DNA of 64,000 nucleotides from Proteinivorax hydrogeniformans (GTDB taxonomy: Bacteria; Bacillota; Proteinivoracia; Proteinivoracales; Proteinivoracaceae), in NCBI RefSeq assembly GCF_040515995.1, contig NZ_CP159485.1:1922001-1986000 (forward strand), written 5' to 3'. The notes below the pieces were generated by a model. That model worked only from the letters and a program-made list of their open reading frames with translations, did no database searches and had not been told where the DNA came from. This document shows, piece by piece, positions 8,450-17,084 of the stretch. Numbering within the stretch: position 1 is the first letter of the stretch; the number at the start of each line of letters is the position of its first letter. The position numbers and the translations under genes were made by a program.

Positions 8450-8860
8450 ACGCCCTTATGGGCTAGACCCTTCGGCAGGCTCAGGGTGACAGTTCTTTTA
8501 AAGCCTTTGGCCCCACAGTGTGTTTTGACCCCACTAGGATGCTTAAAGGTGCTTAGATTCTAGGCGCAAAAAATCCCAGGCCGGCAGCGTATAAGTAATA
8601 GTAGCGTAATTGGAGGTTGGGAGTTTGTAGTTGGGCAAATTCTTAGTCCTTTTCTGTACGTTTCGTGGGGTTTTGCGCCCTTTTGGGCTAGACCCTTCGG
8701 CAAGCTCAGGGTGACAATTCCTTTAAAGCTTTTGACCCCACAGGGTGCTTTGACCCCACTAGGGTGGCGGGCGACGACCCAAGGTCGCCCCTACGAAAGT
8801 GCTCAGATTCGAGGCTTTAAAAAAGTCCAGGCCTGCCAGCGTATAAGTAATAGTAGCGTA
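8450..8860. repeat. R palindromes and two truncated structured elements
   Basis: R-type palindromes lie at 8450-8490 and 8675-8715. Between and after them are two 5'-half copies of the structured element: 8529-8605, and about 8755-8850 (interrupted by a GC-rich inverted repeat GGGCGAC...GTCGCCC). Both stop matching right after GCGTATAAGTAATA and continue into the same sequence (GTAGCGTAATTGGAGGTTGG). The ORF at 8711-8914 is made of these repeats. Confidence 0.7.
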
Positions 8861-8912
8861 ATTGGAGGTTGGAAGTTAGAGGCCGGTAAAAAAATCTTGC
8901 ACAAAGGTTTCT

Positions 8913-9057
8913 GACCCCACTAGGATGCTTAAAAGGGCTTAGATTCTAGGCGCAAAAAAATCCCAGGCCCTCAGCGTATAAGTAATACGCGAGGAGTCTG
9001 GGATTTTTATTGCAACAACGAAGATAAGTGCTTTTTAGCTTCCGACCCCACTAGGGT
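8913..9057 (-). repeat. Structured element, full copy, downstream of hcp
   Basis: This copy follows hcp on the same strand. Order on the minus strand: AGCTAAAAAGCAC, the constant CTTATCTTCGTTGTTGC, stem arm AAAAATCCCAG, CTCCTCGCGTATTACTTATACGCTGAGGG (central hairpin), stem arm CTGGGATTTTT, hairpin CCTAGAATCTAAG, then the outer arm. The inner stem is a perfect match that differs in sequence from every other copy. Its T-rich side could also terminate hcp transcription. Confidence 0.7.
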
Positions 9058-9080
9058 GCTTATAAAGCGGCCTAGCTCTC

Positions 9081-10736
9081 TTAGCCTAGGAATTGTTCGA
9101 TATCCTCTTCCACAGTCGAAATAGGATTGATACCGAAGTTTTCTACTAGTACGTTTGCTACGTTTGGTGATAGGAATGCTGGTAGTGTTGGTCCTAGTTT
9201 GATGTTTTTCACGCCTAGGTGTAGTAGAGCTAGTAGTACGATTACTGCTTTTTGCTCGTACCAGGCGATGTTGTAGGAAATTGGTAGGTCGTTGATGTCG
9301 TTTAGTTCGAATACTTCTTTCAGTTTTAGGGCGATTACTGCTAGTGAGTAGGAGTCGTTACATTGACCAGCATCTAGTACTCTTGGGATGCCGCCGATGT
9401 CGCCTAGGTCTAGCTTGTTGTATTTGTATTTTGCACAACCAGCAGTTAGGATTACTGTGTCTTGTGGAAGCTCTTTGGCAAAGTCTGTGTAGTAGTTTCT
9501 GCTTTTCATTCTTCCGTCACAACCAGCCATTACGAAGAATTGCTTGATTGCACCTGATTTAACAGCGTCTACAACTTTGTCAGCTAGCTGCATAACTTGG
9601 TTATGAGCAAACCCACCTACGATTTTACCTTTTTCGATTTCTGTTGGAGCTGGTAGTCTTTTAGCATGCTCGATGATTTCTGTGAAGTCTTTAGCTTTAC
9701 CATCTTTACGATCTTCAAAGTGCTTAAATCCTGGGTAGCCAGTAGCACCTGTTGTGTAGATTCTGTCAGCGTAGTCTGCAGATGGAGGTACTATACAGTT
9801 TGTTGTAAATAGTACTGGTCCGTTGAAGCTTTTGAATTCTTCTTTTTGCTTCCACCATGCATTTCCGTAGTTACCAACGAAATGGTCATACTTTTTAAAT
9901 GCTGGGTAGTAGTTAGCAGGTAGCATTTCGGAATGAGTATATACGTCTACTCCTGTACCTTCTGTTTGCTCTAGAAGTTCTTCAAAGTCTTTAAGGTCGT
10001 GACCACTTACTAAGATAGCAGGGTTGTTGCGAACACCGATGTTAACTTCTGTGATTTCTGGGTTACCATATTTAGATGTGTTAGCTTCGTCTAGTAGAGC
10101 CATAACATCTACACCGTACTTACCGGTTTCTAAAGTTAGGGCAGTTAAATCGTCAGCGCTTAGAGTTTCATCTTCAATTGCTACTAGTGCTTTTTCGATG
10201 AATGCAGAAATTTCTTCGCTGCGATGACCTAGGTTGTCAGCATGCTCAGCGTATGCTGCCATACCTTTAAGACCAAATAGAATTAGAGATCTTAAGCTTC
10301 TTACGTCTTCGTTTTCTGTAGCTAGGATACCTACTTCTGGTTGAGCAGCCTTTTGTGCAAATTCACTTCTGCTGCCAGTCCATGTAGCAAAGTCTTTGTA
10401 GTTTTTGTCTTCTAGCTTACCTTCTTTTTGTAGAGTTTCTTTGATCGCATCTCTTTCTGTAATAACTTTTTCGATTCTTTTAGAGATTGACTCATCGTCA
10501 AAGTTAGCATTTGTAATTGTTGTAAATAGAGAATCCATTACTAGTCTGTCTGTTTCTGGACGGTTTAGACCTGCTTTTCTAGCTTGCTGGTTGTATTCAG
10601 CTACACCTTTAAGCACGTGGATTAGTAAATCTTGCAGGTTTGAAACTTCGCTTGACTTACCACAAACACCGGCTACATCACAGCCAGTACCTTTGGCAGC
10701 CTCTTGACATTGGTGACAAAACATCTTTTGACTCAT
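9081..10736 (-). CDS. hcp: Hydroxylamine reductase / hybrid-cluster protein (NO detoxification)
   Basis: 551 residues from the ATG at 10736 (GGAGGAATT upstream). Hcp carries an Fe-S cubane and a hybrid Fe-S-O cluster, and reduces hydroxylamine or NO in the cytoplasm. The N-terminal cubane motif reads [21 protein letters not shown]. Hybrid-cluster ligand regions are visible in [34 protein letters not shown] and DAGQCND. A second in-frame ATG at 10796 also has a strong ribosome site (AGGAGG) and would add 20 residues not usual for the family. It stands alone with its own promoter and a Crp/Fnr-type site. Confidence 0.95.
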   Translation of the reverse strand: MSQKMFCHQCQEAAKGTGCDVAGVCGKSSEVSNLQDLLIHVLKGVAEYNQQARKAGLNRPETDRLVMDSLFTTITNANFDDESISKRIEKVITERDAIKETLQKEGKLEDKNYKDFATWTGSRSEFAQKAAQPEVGILATENEDVRSLRSLILFGLKGMAAYAEHADNLGHRSEEISAFIEKALVAIEDETLSADDLTALTLETGKYGVDVMALLDEANTSKYGNPEITEVNIGVRNNPAILVSGHDLKDFEELLEQTEGTGVDVYTHSEMLPANYYPAFKKYDHFVGNYGNAWWKQKEEFKSFNGPVLFTTNCIVPPSADYADRIYTTGATGYPGFKHFEDRKDGKAKDFTEIIEHAKRLPAPTEIEKGKIVGGFAHNQVMQLADKVVDAVKSGAIKQFFVMAGCDGRMKSRNYYTDFAKELPQDTVILTAGCAKYKYNKLDLGDIGGIPRVLDAGQCNDSYSLAVIALKLKEVFELNDINDLPISYNIAWYEQKAVIVLLALLHLGVKNIKLGPTLPAFLSPNVANVLVENFGINPISTVEEDIEQFLG

Positions 10737-10823
10737 TTTTTGAATTCCTCCTTTATTTTGATTATCACTAAAAAACTGTTTAAGTTTTGATAGCATTTTG
10801 TGTACCTCCTGTTTGTTGATTAC

Positions 10824-10872
10824 ATGTCTAATTATATAGAAAGTTATGGTATGTTTCCGTGACGTAGGTCAC
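10824..10872 (-). promoter_or_regulatory. hcp promoter with Crp/Fnr-type palindrome at -41.5
   Basis: The -10 hexamer TATAAT lies at 10836-10831, predicting a start near 10824. A perfect palindrome GTGAC-N4-GTCAC lies at 10859-10872. Its centre (10865.5) is 41.5 bases upstream of that start, exactly the class II activator position of Crp/Fnr proteins. Members of that family (HcpR) control hcp in many anaerobes. No good -35 is seen, as expected for an activator-dependent promoter. The regulator gene is not in the window. Confidence 0.7.
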
Positions 10873-10873
10873 G

Positions 10874-10919
10874 AAAAAGGCAAGGAACCGATTTTTTTAA
10901 AATCAGTTCCTTGCCTTTA
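10874..10919. terminator. Strong hairpin with T-runs upstream of hcp
   Basis: AAAGGCAAGGAAC and its complement enclose a T/A-rich loop (stem about 18 bp with one mismatch), and T-rich tracts follow on both strands. It would stop transcription entering the hcp promoter. No gene directly upstream needs it, so it may be a relic of a lost gene. Confidence 0.7.
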
Positions 10920-11019
10920 TGAGTTGTAGTAATAAGGTGTTAGAAGGTGGGAGGTTGGTAAAGGGTCGTAGGGCATGGCTGAAAGGCGGAGATTTCAAGT
11001 TCAAAACCTTTTGCACACG

Positions 11020-11560
11020 GAAACGCACTGAAAAGCTTTTTGTAAACCTCACGGAAACACACTGTAAAGATAAAAAAAAAGAACAAAAACTTTATTTGCC
11101 TACGGTAAACATAACGAAATAAGCTACATGCTGGGTCAGACTCGTTTAGGGCTTAAAAATCAAATGCTATCTCGCACGGAAAAGCGCTGAAGGGCGTTTT
11201 GTAAACCTCGCTGAAAAGCGCTGTAGAGACATTAGTTAGATAGAAGATGGTTGGATTGTTGGATAGGGAAAGCACAGTTTTGCTGATTACGCTGTAAATA
11301 TAAATGCTGTAAACTTTGCCTCCGGTTTGCTGTTTCTTTCTGTTTGGGTCAGGGTGGACACAGAGATCCACCCCTACAGTTGCGGCGTTTTTGCCCGTTT
11401 CGTAAGTCTTGCGCCCTTATGGGCTGGATCCTTCGGCAAGCTCAGGATGACGTGCGGTTGGAGATTGTGGTGTTGGTGACTTGGTTTTCATTGTCAATTG
11501 TCCATTGTAAATTGTAAATTGTAAATTCGCTTTTGAATTTCCCTATCTCCTATAAACCTG
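11020..11560. repeat. Mixed intergenic repeats before the IS3 element
   Basis: Four short families are packed here. Two imperfect copies of 'cgcacggaaa-gcactga...gtaaacctc' lie at about 11015-11068 and 11170-11230. A segment at 11128-11275 recurs at 13318-13425 (TAGTTAGATAGAAGATGGTT and on). An R palindrome lies at 11411-11451. A run of (A)TTGT(C/A)AATTGT(C/A) units lies at 11489-11530. Apart from these I see nothing between 10920 and the IS; the ORFs at 10919 and 11153 have no coding character. Confidence 0.65.
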
Positions 11561-11679
11561 ACCCTAAAGTAAAACTACATAAAAACATTGGCCACTGTAA
11601 AACGCGCGGTTTTGGTAAAGAGGCCGGTGCTCTATCTGACCTGCCCCCTGTCAAGTAGACAATGGAAATAATAAAAAAA

Positions 11680-12525
11680 TTAAGCTGTTAACTGATATTG
11701 ATATCGATATTCTATTGGGCTTAATCCGCTCAGCTTTTTCTGTAGCCTGGTATGGTTATAGAAGTGGATATACTCGTCTATTGCATCTTTTAACTCTTTA
11801 AATGTTTGATAGTTGCCTTCTAAGTAATACTTTTCGACCTTTAGCTTACCAAAAAAACTTTCTATTGGTGCATTATCAAGGCAGTTTCCTGCTCTTGACA
11901 TACTCTGTGTTATATTTGCAGCCTTTATTTTTTGTTTAAATCCATTGGAGGTATACTGGAAACCACGGTCACTATGGAGTAAAGGAGTCGCTCCAGGTGA
12001 TTTTATCAAAGCCTTATCTAAGGTCTGAAATACTAGCTGATTATTATTAGAGTGGCTTACAACATATGAAACAATGGAGTTATCGTACAAGTCTAAAATA
12101 GCACTTAAATAAGCTTTTTTGTTGCCATATTTAAACTCTGTAATATCTGTTACCCATTTTTCATTTGCCTTATCTGCTTTGAAGTTACGTTTTAATATGT
12201 TTTCCGCTATGTGTTCTGGTTTAGATTTACCATAGCGTTTCTTTTTTCTTCGGGTAATTGATTTTAGACCTGCAACTTTCATTAGGCGATGAACTCTTTT
12301 ATGGTTTATCTTCTTTTCATATATACGGTCTAGGTACAACTTTAACACTCTATAACCATAAACACCTTTAAAACCATTATATAGTAAAATCAGATCTTCC
12401 ATAATTTGTTCGTTTTCTACTTCTAAATCAGTTTTTTTCTTGTCTACCCATTTATAATAAGCAGAGCGAGTAACACCAGCAACCTCGCATAGCAATATTA
12501 TTGGAAAATTGTCTTCCTCATTCAA
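11680..12525 (-). CDS. IS3-family transposase OrfB
   Basis: 281 residues from the first ATG. The HTH_21-like N-terminus carries SAYYKW and the GFKGVYGYRVLKLYL stretch typical of IS3 OrfB. The rve core has Asp in VTDITEF, Asp in LHSDRGFQY and Glu in NAPIESFFGKLK, 35 residues after the second Asp, with Lys at +7: DD(35)E(K). The -1 frame of the orfA end runs into it without a stop, so it is normally made as OrfAB. Confidence 0.92.
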   Translation of the reverse strand: MNEEDNFPIILLCEVAGVTRSAYYKWVDKKKTDLEVENEQIMEDLILLYNGFKGVYGYRVLKLYLDRIYEKKINHKRVHRLMKVAGLKSITRRKKKRYGKSKPEHIAENILKRNFKADKANEKWVTDITEFKYGNKKAYLSAILDLYDNSIVSYVVSHSNNNQLVFQTLDKALIKSPGATPLLHSDRGFQYTSNGFKQKIKAANITQSMSRAGNCLDNAPIESFFGKLKVEKYYLEGNYQTFKELKDAIDEYIHFYNHTRLQKKLSGLSPIEYRYQYQLTA

Positions 12526-12566
12526 TTCTTTAATAACAATATATTTGTTTTCTTGTCTTACTCTAT

Positions 12567-13250
12567 TTAAAGATCCCCCCTTTCTAAAGCCTTCAGCTTT
12601 TTTAGGAAAGCATTCTCCGCTCGTAATTTTTCGTTTTCTCTTTTTATTTTCTCCATTTCAAGTTTAGCTTTTTCTGTTGCTGTGAGTTCTTCTTCGCTTT
12701 TCTTACGACCACGTCCATCCTTTAATGCATCCTTGTTACCGGAGTTGTATTTTCTAACCCACTGATAAACTTGCTGGTAGGAGACCTGATAAGTTTTAGC
12801 AGTAAGTTCGTAGTTATAATCATTTTCAATGCAAAATAATACTATTTTAACTTTATCTTCAACAGATTTTCGTTTAGACATAGAGCAATCCATCCCTTCC
12901 ATTTCTGTTACTGAATTTAATTTTCTATGTCCATTATACTTTTTTACCCACTTGCGTAAAACACTATGATCAGTAATTCCGTATTTTTTTGCTAAAAATC
13001 TTAAAGTATGTTCACCTGATAAATATTCTTTAATAGCATTTTCCTTTACTTTTTTAGAATACTCGACTGGCGCTTTACAATCGGTAAGTCCTTCTATACC
13101 ATGCCTTGAGAACTTATCTAACCACTCGCTTATAGTCCCTCTATTAATATTATATTTGTAAGCAATGCTAGTTTTTGGACTATCTCCGTTTTTGTATTCC
13201 TGTATGATATGGTACCTTTCTTTGGCACTGTACTTATTTTTAGTGTTCAT
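12567..13250 (-). CDS. IS3-family transposase OrfA
   Basis: 227 residues with two or three helix-turn-helix repeats (residues about 5-50, 58-100, 120-170; for example YKYNINRGTISEWLDKF and TYQVSYQQVYQWVRKY). A C-terminal leucine-zipper-like coiled coil (EMEKIKRENEKLRAENAFL) follows. The canonical slippery heptamer A_AAA_AAG lies at 12603-12597, in frame with CTA AAA AAG; after slipping, the frame continues into OrfB. The repeated HTH makes it longer than many OrfA proteins, as in IS150. Confidence 0.9.
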   Translation of the reverse strand: MNTKNKYSAKERYHIIQEYKNGDSPKTSIAYKYNINRGTISEWLDKFSRHGIEGLTDCKAPVEYSKKVKENAIKEYLSGEHTLRFLAKKYGITDHSVLRKWVKKYNGHRKLNSVTEMEGMDCSMSKRKSVEDKVKIVLFCIENDYNYELTAKTYQVSYQQVYQWVRKYNSGNKDALKDGRGRKKSEEELTATEKAKLEMEKIKRENEKLRAENAFLKKLKALERGDL

Positions 13251-13317
13251 AAAATATTCCCCCTAACCAGTAGATTTTTTTATTTCAGCTGTCTACTTTA
13301 TAGGGAGCATATCAATC

Positions 13318-13725
13318 TGCTGGGTCCAGACTCGTTTAAGGATTAAAATCCAAATTCTATCTCGCAGGGGAAAGCGCTGTAAACCTAGTTAGATAGAAGA
13401 TGGTTGGATTGTTGGATAGGGAAAGCACATTAAAGGAAAACTTATTTAAATTGGGTAGCCATGTAGCACGGGGCGACACTGATGTCGCCCCCTAGCTTCT
13501 TTGATGGGTGGATTCGTGTCTTATGTTCGTTGTGTGGTCCTGCGCCCTTGTGGGCTAGACCCTTCGACAAGCTCAGGGTGACGTCAAAAAATTTAACATA
13601 TTATTTTAACGGAGTGTCACCTATGTGTTGAACCATTTTTGTTACCTATGTCCTGACTAAACAGCTTTAGGTTTTAATTGTCCATTGTAAGTTGTAAATT
13701 CGCCTTTGAATTTCCCTGTCTGCTG
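13318..13725. repeat. Direct repeat flanking arsP, left copy, plus IS-end-like motif
   Basis: 13378-13584 is a ~205-bp direct repeat of 14711-14917. It includes AGATAGAAGATGGTTGGATT, a GGGGCGAC...GTCGCCCC inverted repeat and an R palindrome (13542-13582). 13614-13662 carries two spaced (G)T(T/C)ACCTATGT-N2-TGA motifs, also found inverted at 31391-31440, like the end of an insertion sequence. 13675-13722 (ATTGTCCATTGTAAGTTGTA and on) is repeated at 15027-15075. The 13251-13736 gap holds no gene. Confidence 0.7.
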
Positions 13726-13736
13726 TCTAACTTACT

Positions 13737-14663
13737 TTAAAGCCCTATTCTCAGCAAGAAATTAAACAGATAGCCTGCAAATATTGCTAGGCCTATAACT
13801 GTTGCTAGATAGGTAAATAGGAGCTTTTTGCTAAAAATTGAGGATAGGATTGTTACCTCTGGTAGGCTTGCTCCTGCTCCTCCTATTATTAGCGCCATTA
13901 CTGCTCCCATGTTCATTCCCTGCTCTACTAGCACTGAGCTTATCGGTAATATAGTTGCTCCTCTAATATACATCGGTATACCTATTACCGAAGCAAGCGG
14001 AATAGAAAATGGAGTATCTGGTCCAGCTACTCTAACTATCAGCTCTTCTGGAATGTAGCCGTGAATAAAAGCACCTATGGCCGAACCAATCACTAAGTAT
14101 GGAACTACCTGCTTAAATAAGTTAAAGGCGTATTGGCCGGATCGTTTGATTCTTGGTTTAGCACCTGACCAAAACCCATCTTCTGCAGTTATGCTACATG
14201 AGCAACCCTCTTCGTCTTTGACAATATTTACTGACTTGATGCATTTTTCATAGCCTAATTTCTCTAAAAAGATCCCAATTAGCACTGAAACTGGGAAAAT
14301 TATTGCCACATATACAAGGGTTATGTTTATGCCAAAAAGCATTAGCATAAGACCAACTATTATCGGATTTAACAGTGGTGAAGCAAAAAAGAAGGACATT
14401 GTAATGCCAAAGGATACTCCGGCTTTGTGAAGTCCTAGCATAACTGGAATGGTAGAGCATGTGCAAAACGGGGTTAATGACCCTAGAAATGCTCCGACAA
14501 TGTTGCCAAGTCCTCTTCTACTTTTGCCTAGCACTTTTCTTATACTTTCCGGTTTAACGTACTCTTGGAGTAGTCCTACTAAAAATGTTATGCCTATAAA
14601 TAGTAGCAGCAACTCTCCAAAAAGTCCTATGAAGGTTTGAAGAAAGTTAATAAAGTTTTCCAT
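13737..14663 (-). CDS. arsP: ArsP/YraQ-family permease (DUF318)
   Basis: 308 residues from the ATG at 14663 (AGAGGTG upstream; a GTG nine bases earlier is less likely). About eight membrane segments in two halves are separated by a cytoplasmic loop with CSCS (about 156). The family mark is the Pro/Cys-rich TPFCTCSTIP in the first half and the GGAGASLPE region in the second. ArsP members export trivalent organoarsenicals; others act on unknown substrates. The nearby arsR-acr3-arsC operon supports an arsenic role. It is separated from that operon by 450 bp of repeats and is itself bracketed by direct repeats, so it may have been gained independently. Confidence 0.8.
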   Translation of the reverse strand: MENFINFLQTFIGLFGELLLLFIGITFLVGLLQEYVKPESIRKVLGKSRRGLGNIVGAFLGSLTPFCTCSTIPVMLGLHKAGVSFGITMSFFFASPLLNPIIVGLMLMLFGINITLVYVAIIFPVSVLIGIFLEKLGYEKCIKSVNIVKDEEGCSCSITAEDGFWSGAKPRIKRSGQYAFNLFKQVVPYLVIGSAIGAFIHGYIPEELIVRVAGPDTPFSIPLASVIGIPMYIRGATILPISSVLVEQGMNMGAVMALIIGGAGASLPEVTILSSIFSKKLLFTYLATVIGLAIFAGYLFNFLLRIGL

Positions 14664-14710
14664 TGTTTTCACCTCTTTTCGTTTAGAAGCAGAACATTTT
14701 TCTCGTACGG

Positions 14711-15078
14711 CGTAAACCTAGTTAGATAGAAGATGGTTGGATTGTTGGATAGGAAAAGCACATTAAAGGAAAACTTATTTAAATTGGTTAGCCATGTAGG
14801 ACGGGGCGACACTGAGGTCGCCCCCTACCCTCTTTGAGGGATGGTTTCGTGTCCTATGTTCGTGTGTGGGTCCTGCGCCCTTGTGGGCTAGACCCTTCGA
14901 CAAGCTCAGGGTGACGTTTGGGCGGGGTTCTGCGAGGCGTTTACTATAGCCAATTACGGCACCTACACAGACATCGCCACCACCCTCTTTGAGAGAAAAA
15001 CATGTATAATTGTCCAAATGGGTTAAAATTGTCCATTGTAAATTGCAAATTCGCTTTTGAATTTCCCTGTCTGCTGTT
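14711..15078. repeat. Direct repeat flanking arsP, right copy
   Basis: 14711-14917 repeats 13378-13584 in the same orientation, including an R palindrome at 14875-14915. 15027-15078 repeats 13675-13722. Nothing else was recognised in the 14673-15111 gap. The ORF at 14775-15017 reads through repeats and is rejected. Confidence 0.75.
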
Positions 15079-15111
15079 CAACTGGCCAACTGTCCGACTG
15101 CTCTTAAAAAA

Positions 15112-15513
15112 CTAAACCTCTCCCTGCTGTACTCTGCGGATTAGGTCGTGCATTTTCTTTTGTATGGTGTCTCTTGTTTTTCTAAACTCTTCTATTGGCT
15201 TTCCTACTGGGTCGTCTAGTCCCCAGTCTTCTTTGTGGTCATGGGGTACAAATGGACATTGTACGTTGCAGCCCATTGTTATGATTATATCTAGCTTATT
15301 TGGGATGTCCTTTAAGACTTTTGGTTTTTGGTCTGTTATATCGATTCCTGCTTCTTTCATTACTTCCACTGCATTGGGGTTAACTTTTACTGCTGGCTCT
15401 GTGCCGGCGCTGTATACTTCAAATACATTTTTCCCTAATTTTTTGGCAAATCCTTCTGCCATTTGACTTCTGCATGAATTACCTACACATATAAAGCCTA
15501 TTGATTTTTTCAC
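15112..15513 (-). CDS. arsC: Arsenate reductase, LMW-phosphatase fold (thioredoxin-coupled type)
   Basis: 133 residues, the usual length. It reduces arsenate to arsenite for export by Acr3. The P-loop is CVGNSCRS (nucleophile Cys9, Arg15). The redox relay cysteines are in MGCNVQCPFVP (about 80-90), and the catalytic Asp is in LDDPVGKP. This pattern is that of the thioredoxin-linked enzyme of pI258/B. subtilis type. It is third in arsR-acr3-arsC, 30 nt after acr3. Confidence 0.95.
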   Translation of the reverse strand: MKKSIGFICVGNSCRSQMAEGFAKKLGKNVFEVYSAGTEPAVKVNPNAVEVMKEAGIDITDQKPKVLKDIPNKLDIIITMGCNVQCPFVPHDHKEDWGLDDPVGKPIEEFRKTRDTIQKKMHDLIRRVQQGEV

Positions 15514-15543
15514 TATTTACAGCTCCTTATTAAATATTCACTT

Positions 15544-16608
15544 TTAACCTTCCTGGCTTTCAGCTGGGAACCAATGACGGGTTTTGTTGGCTATTTTAAC
15601 TAGTGCAAGCATTACTGGCACTTCTACTAGTACACCTACAACTGTTGCAGTAACTGCCGGAGAACGTAGCCCAAATACAGATATAGCCACCGCTACTGCT
15701 AGCTCAAAGAAGTTACTTGCGCCAATCATTGCAGCCGGAGAAGCTACATTGTGGGGAAGCTTCCAAGCTTTTGCCCACCCATATGCTACAATGAAAATGA
15801 AAAATGTCTGTATAGTAAGTGGAATGGCAATTAGCAGTATGTGAATAGGGTTGTTAATTATCACATCACCTTGAAAAGTAAAAATTAGGATTAAGGTAAG
15901 TAACAGACCAACCATTGTAATGCCATCAAACTTCTTTAAAAACACATTTTCAAAATAATCTTCGCCTTTATTTTTAATGATTAAGTTTCTAGATATAAAT
16001 CCTGCCACTAGTGGAATGACGATAAATAAGAATACCGATAAAAAGACTGTTCCATATGGTACTGCCAAATCCGAAACTCCTAGTAGTAGTACTATAATTG
16101 GAGCAAAGGCCACTAGTAAAATAATGTTGTTAACAGAAACTTGAACCAATGTGTATGCCGGGTTTCCTTTAGTTAGGTGACTCCAGACAAATACCATAGC
16201 AGTACATGGTGCTGCCCCTAAGATAACTGCACCTGCAAAGTATGCGTCAGCTGTTACGGGGTCTATAAGGTTTCTAAAGATTACGGTAAAAAATAACCAG
16301 GCGAAAAAGGCCATGGTAAAGGGCTTTATAAGCCAGTTAACGGTACATGTTAACGTTAAGCCTTTAGGCATTTTTAGCGCCTGAACGATACTTGTAAAGT
16401 CAATCTTTAGCATCATTGGATAAATCATCATCCAAATTAGTATGGCTATAGGCAGTGAAATTTCATAGTATGTGAATTTATCTAATGTTTCAGGAACTTG
16501 GGGCAGATAATATCCAATAGCAACACCAATAACTATACATGCTGCAACCCATATGGTTAGATTTCTTTCAAAAAATCCCATACCTCCTGTTTGTTTTTCG
16601 TTTACCAT
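15544..16608 (-). CDS. acr3: Arsenite efflux transporter Acr3
   Basis: 354 residues, ten hydrophobic segments (bile acid:sodium symporter fold). Acr3 hallmarks are PMMLKIDF near residue 64, the conserved Cys in AAPCTAMVFVWS (about 134-145), and PAAMIGASNFFELAVA (about 292-307) with the conserved Glu. Strong AGGAGGT ribosome site. It exports arsenite made by ArsC. It lies 33 nt after arsR. Confidence 0.95.
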   Translation of the reverse strand: MVNEKQTGGMGFFERNLTIWVAACIVIGVAIGYYLPQVPETLDKFTYYEISLPIAILIWMMIYPMMLKIDFTSIVQALKMPKGLTLTCTVNWLIKPFTMAFFAWLFFTVIFRNLIDPVTADAYFAGAVILGAAPCTAMVFVWSHLTKGNPAYTLVQVSVNNIILLVAFAPIIVLLLGVSDLAVPYGTVFLSVFLFIVIPLVAGFISRNLIIKNKGEDYFENVFLKKFDGITMVGLLLTLILIFTFQGDVIINNPIHILLIAIPLTIQTFFIFIVAYGWAKAWKLPHNVASPAAMIGASNFFELAVAVAISVFGLRSPAVTATVVGVLVEVPVMLALVKIANKTRHWFPAESQEG

Positions 16609-16641
16609 AAGTAAGACCTCCTAAAATTTTTTGTAACCCAC

Positions 16642-16965
16642 CTAGCAATCGGTGGATTTTTTAACTTCTTCTAAGCGCTTTTTGTCTTCTGCATATATAC
16701 CTTCGTTTAGCTGTTTACATACCTCTTGCCAAAGGCTATTGTATTTGCTCAAAAAATCATTGCTAATGTAGTAATAGACCCACTGAGCTTTTCTCTCAGA
16801 TGAAATTATTCCTACGGTTTTTAATCTGTTTAAGTGACGTGATGCATTTGACTGGCTTATTTCAAGTATCTCTTCTATTTCACATACACAAAGCTTTTCT
16901 TGGCTAAAAAGCATAGCCATTCTAAGCCTAGTTTCATCTCCTAAAGCTTTAAAAATCTCTACCAT
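16642..16965 (-). CDS. arsR: ArsR/SmtB-family metalloregulatory repressor
   Basis: 107 residues. It is a winged HTH with the metal-sensing motif LCVCEIEEIL (Cys pair in helix alpha-3, as in R773-type ArsR) and recognition helix SQSNASRHLNRLK. First gene of the ars operon, so it should repress its own promoter until arsenite binds. GGTGG ribosome site. An additional Cys at the C-terminus (STDC) could contribute to binding. Confidence 0.92.
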   Translation of the reverse strand: MVEIFKALGDETRLRMAMLFSQEKLCVCEIEEILEISQSNASRHLNRLKTVGIISSERKAQWVYYYISNDFLSKYNSLWQEVCKQLNEGIYAEDKKRLEEVKKSTDC

Positions 16966-16984
16966 TTTTCCACCACCTTATCTG

Positions 16985-17035
16985 CATATTTGTTTATACT
17001 CATATGGTAATTTATAATAGTTCACCTGTCAATAA
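16985..17035 (-). promoter_or_regulatory. Probable arsR operon promoter/operator
   Basis: The short AT-rich region ahead of arsR holds TATAAA-like and TATTATAAAT stretches and an imperfect dyad (CATATGAG...CAAATATG), suitable for an ArsR dimer. Positions of the -10 and -35 cannot be fixed by eye. Confidence 0.35.
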
Positions 17036-17084
17036 ATACATTGATCTGTAATAATTTATTTACAATAACAGTTTGCCCCACTAA

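Larger units (their letters stand above)
11649..13303 (-). mobile_element. IS3-family insertion sequence (IS150-like), complete
   Basis: OrfA and OrfB are linked by a -1 frameshift. Imperfect end repeats are visible: AAGTAGACAATGGAAATAA at about 11653 and AAGTAGACAGCTGAAATAA read inward from about 13298. Both frames are open, so it may be active. It lies between two copies of an older repeat (11128-11275 and 13318-13425). Its exact ends are uncertain by a few bases. Confidence 0.8.

Noticed and set aside
8711-8914. 67-codon ORF
   Set aside because: Composed of repeat sequence, interrupted by a truncated structured element, with no coding character.
10919-11371. Two ORFs (10919-11122 plus, 11153-11371 minus)
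   Set aside because: Both lie in short intergenic repeats with no ribosome site or protein-like composition.
14775-15017. 80-codon minus-strand ORF
   Set aside because: Reads through the direct repeat and an R palindrome (LSLSKGLAHKG is the typical translation of that palindrome).
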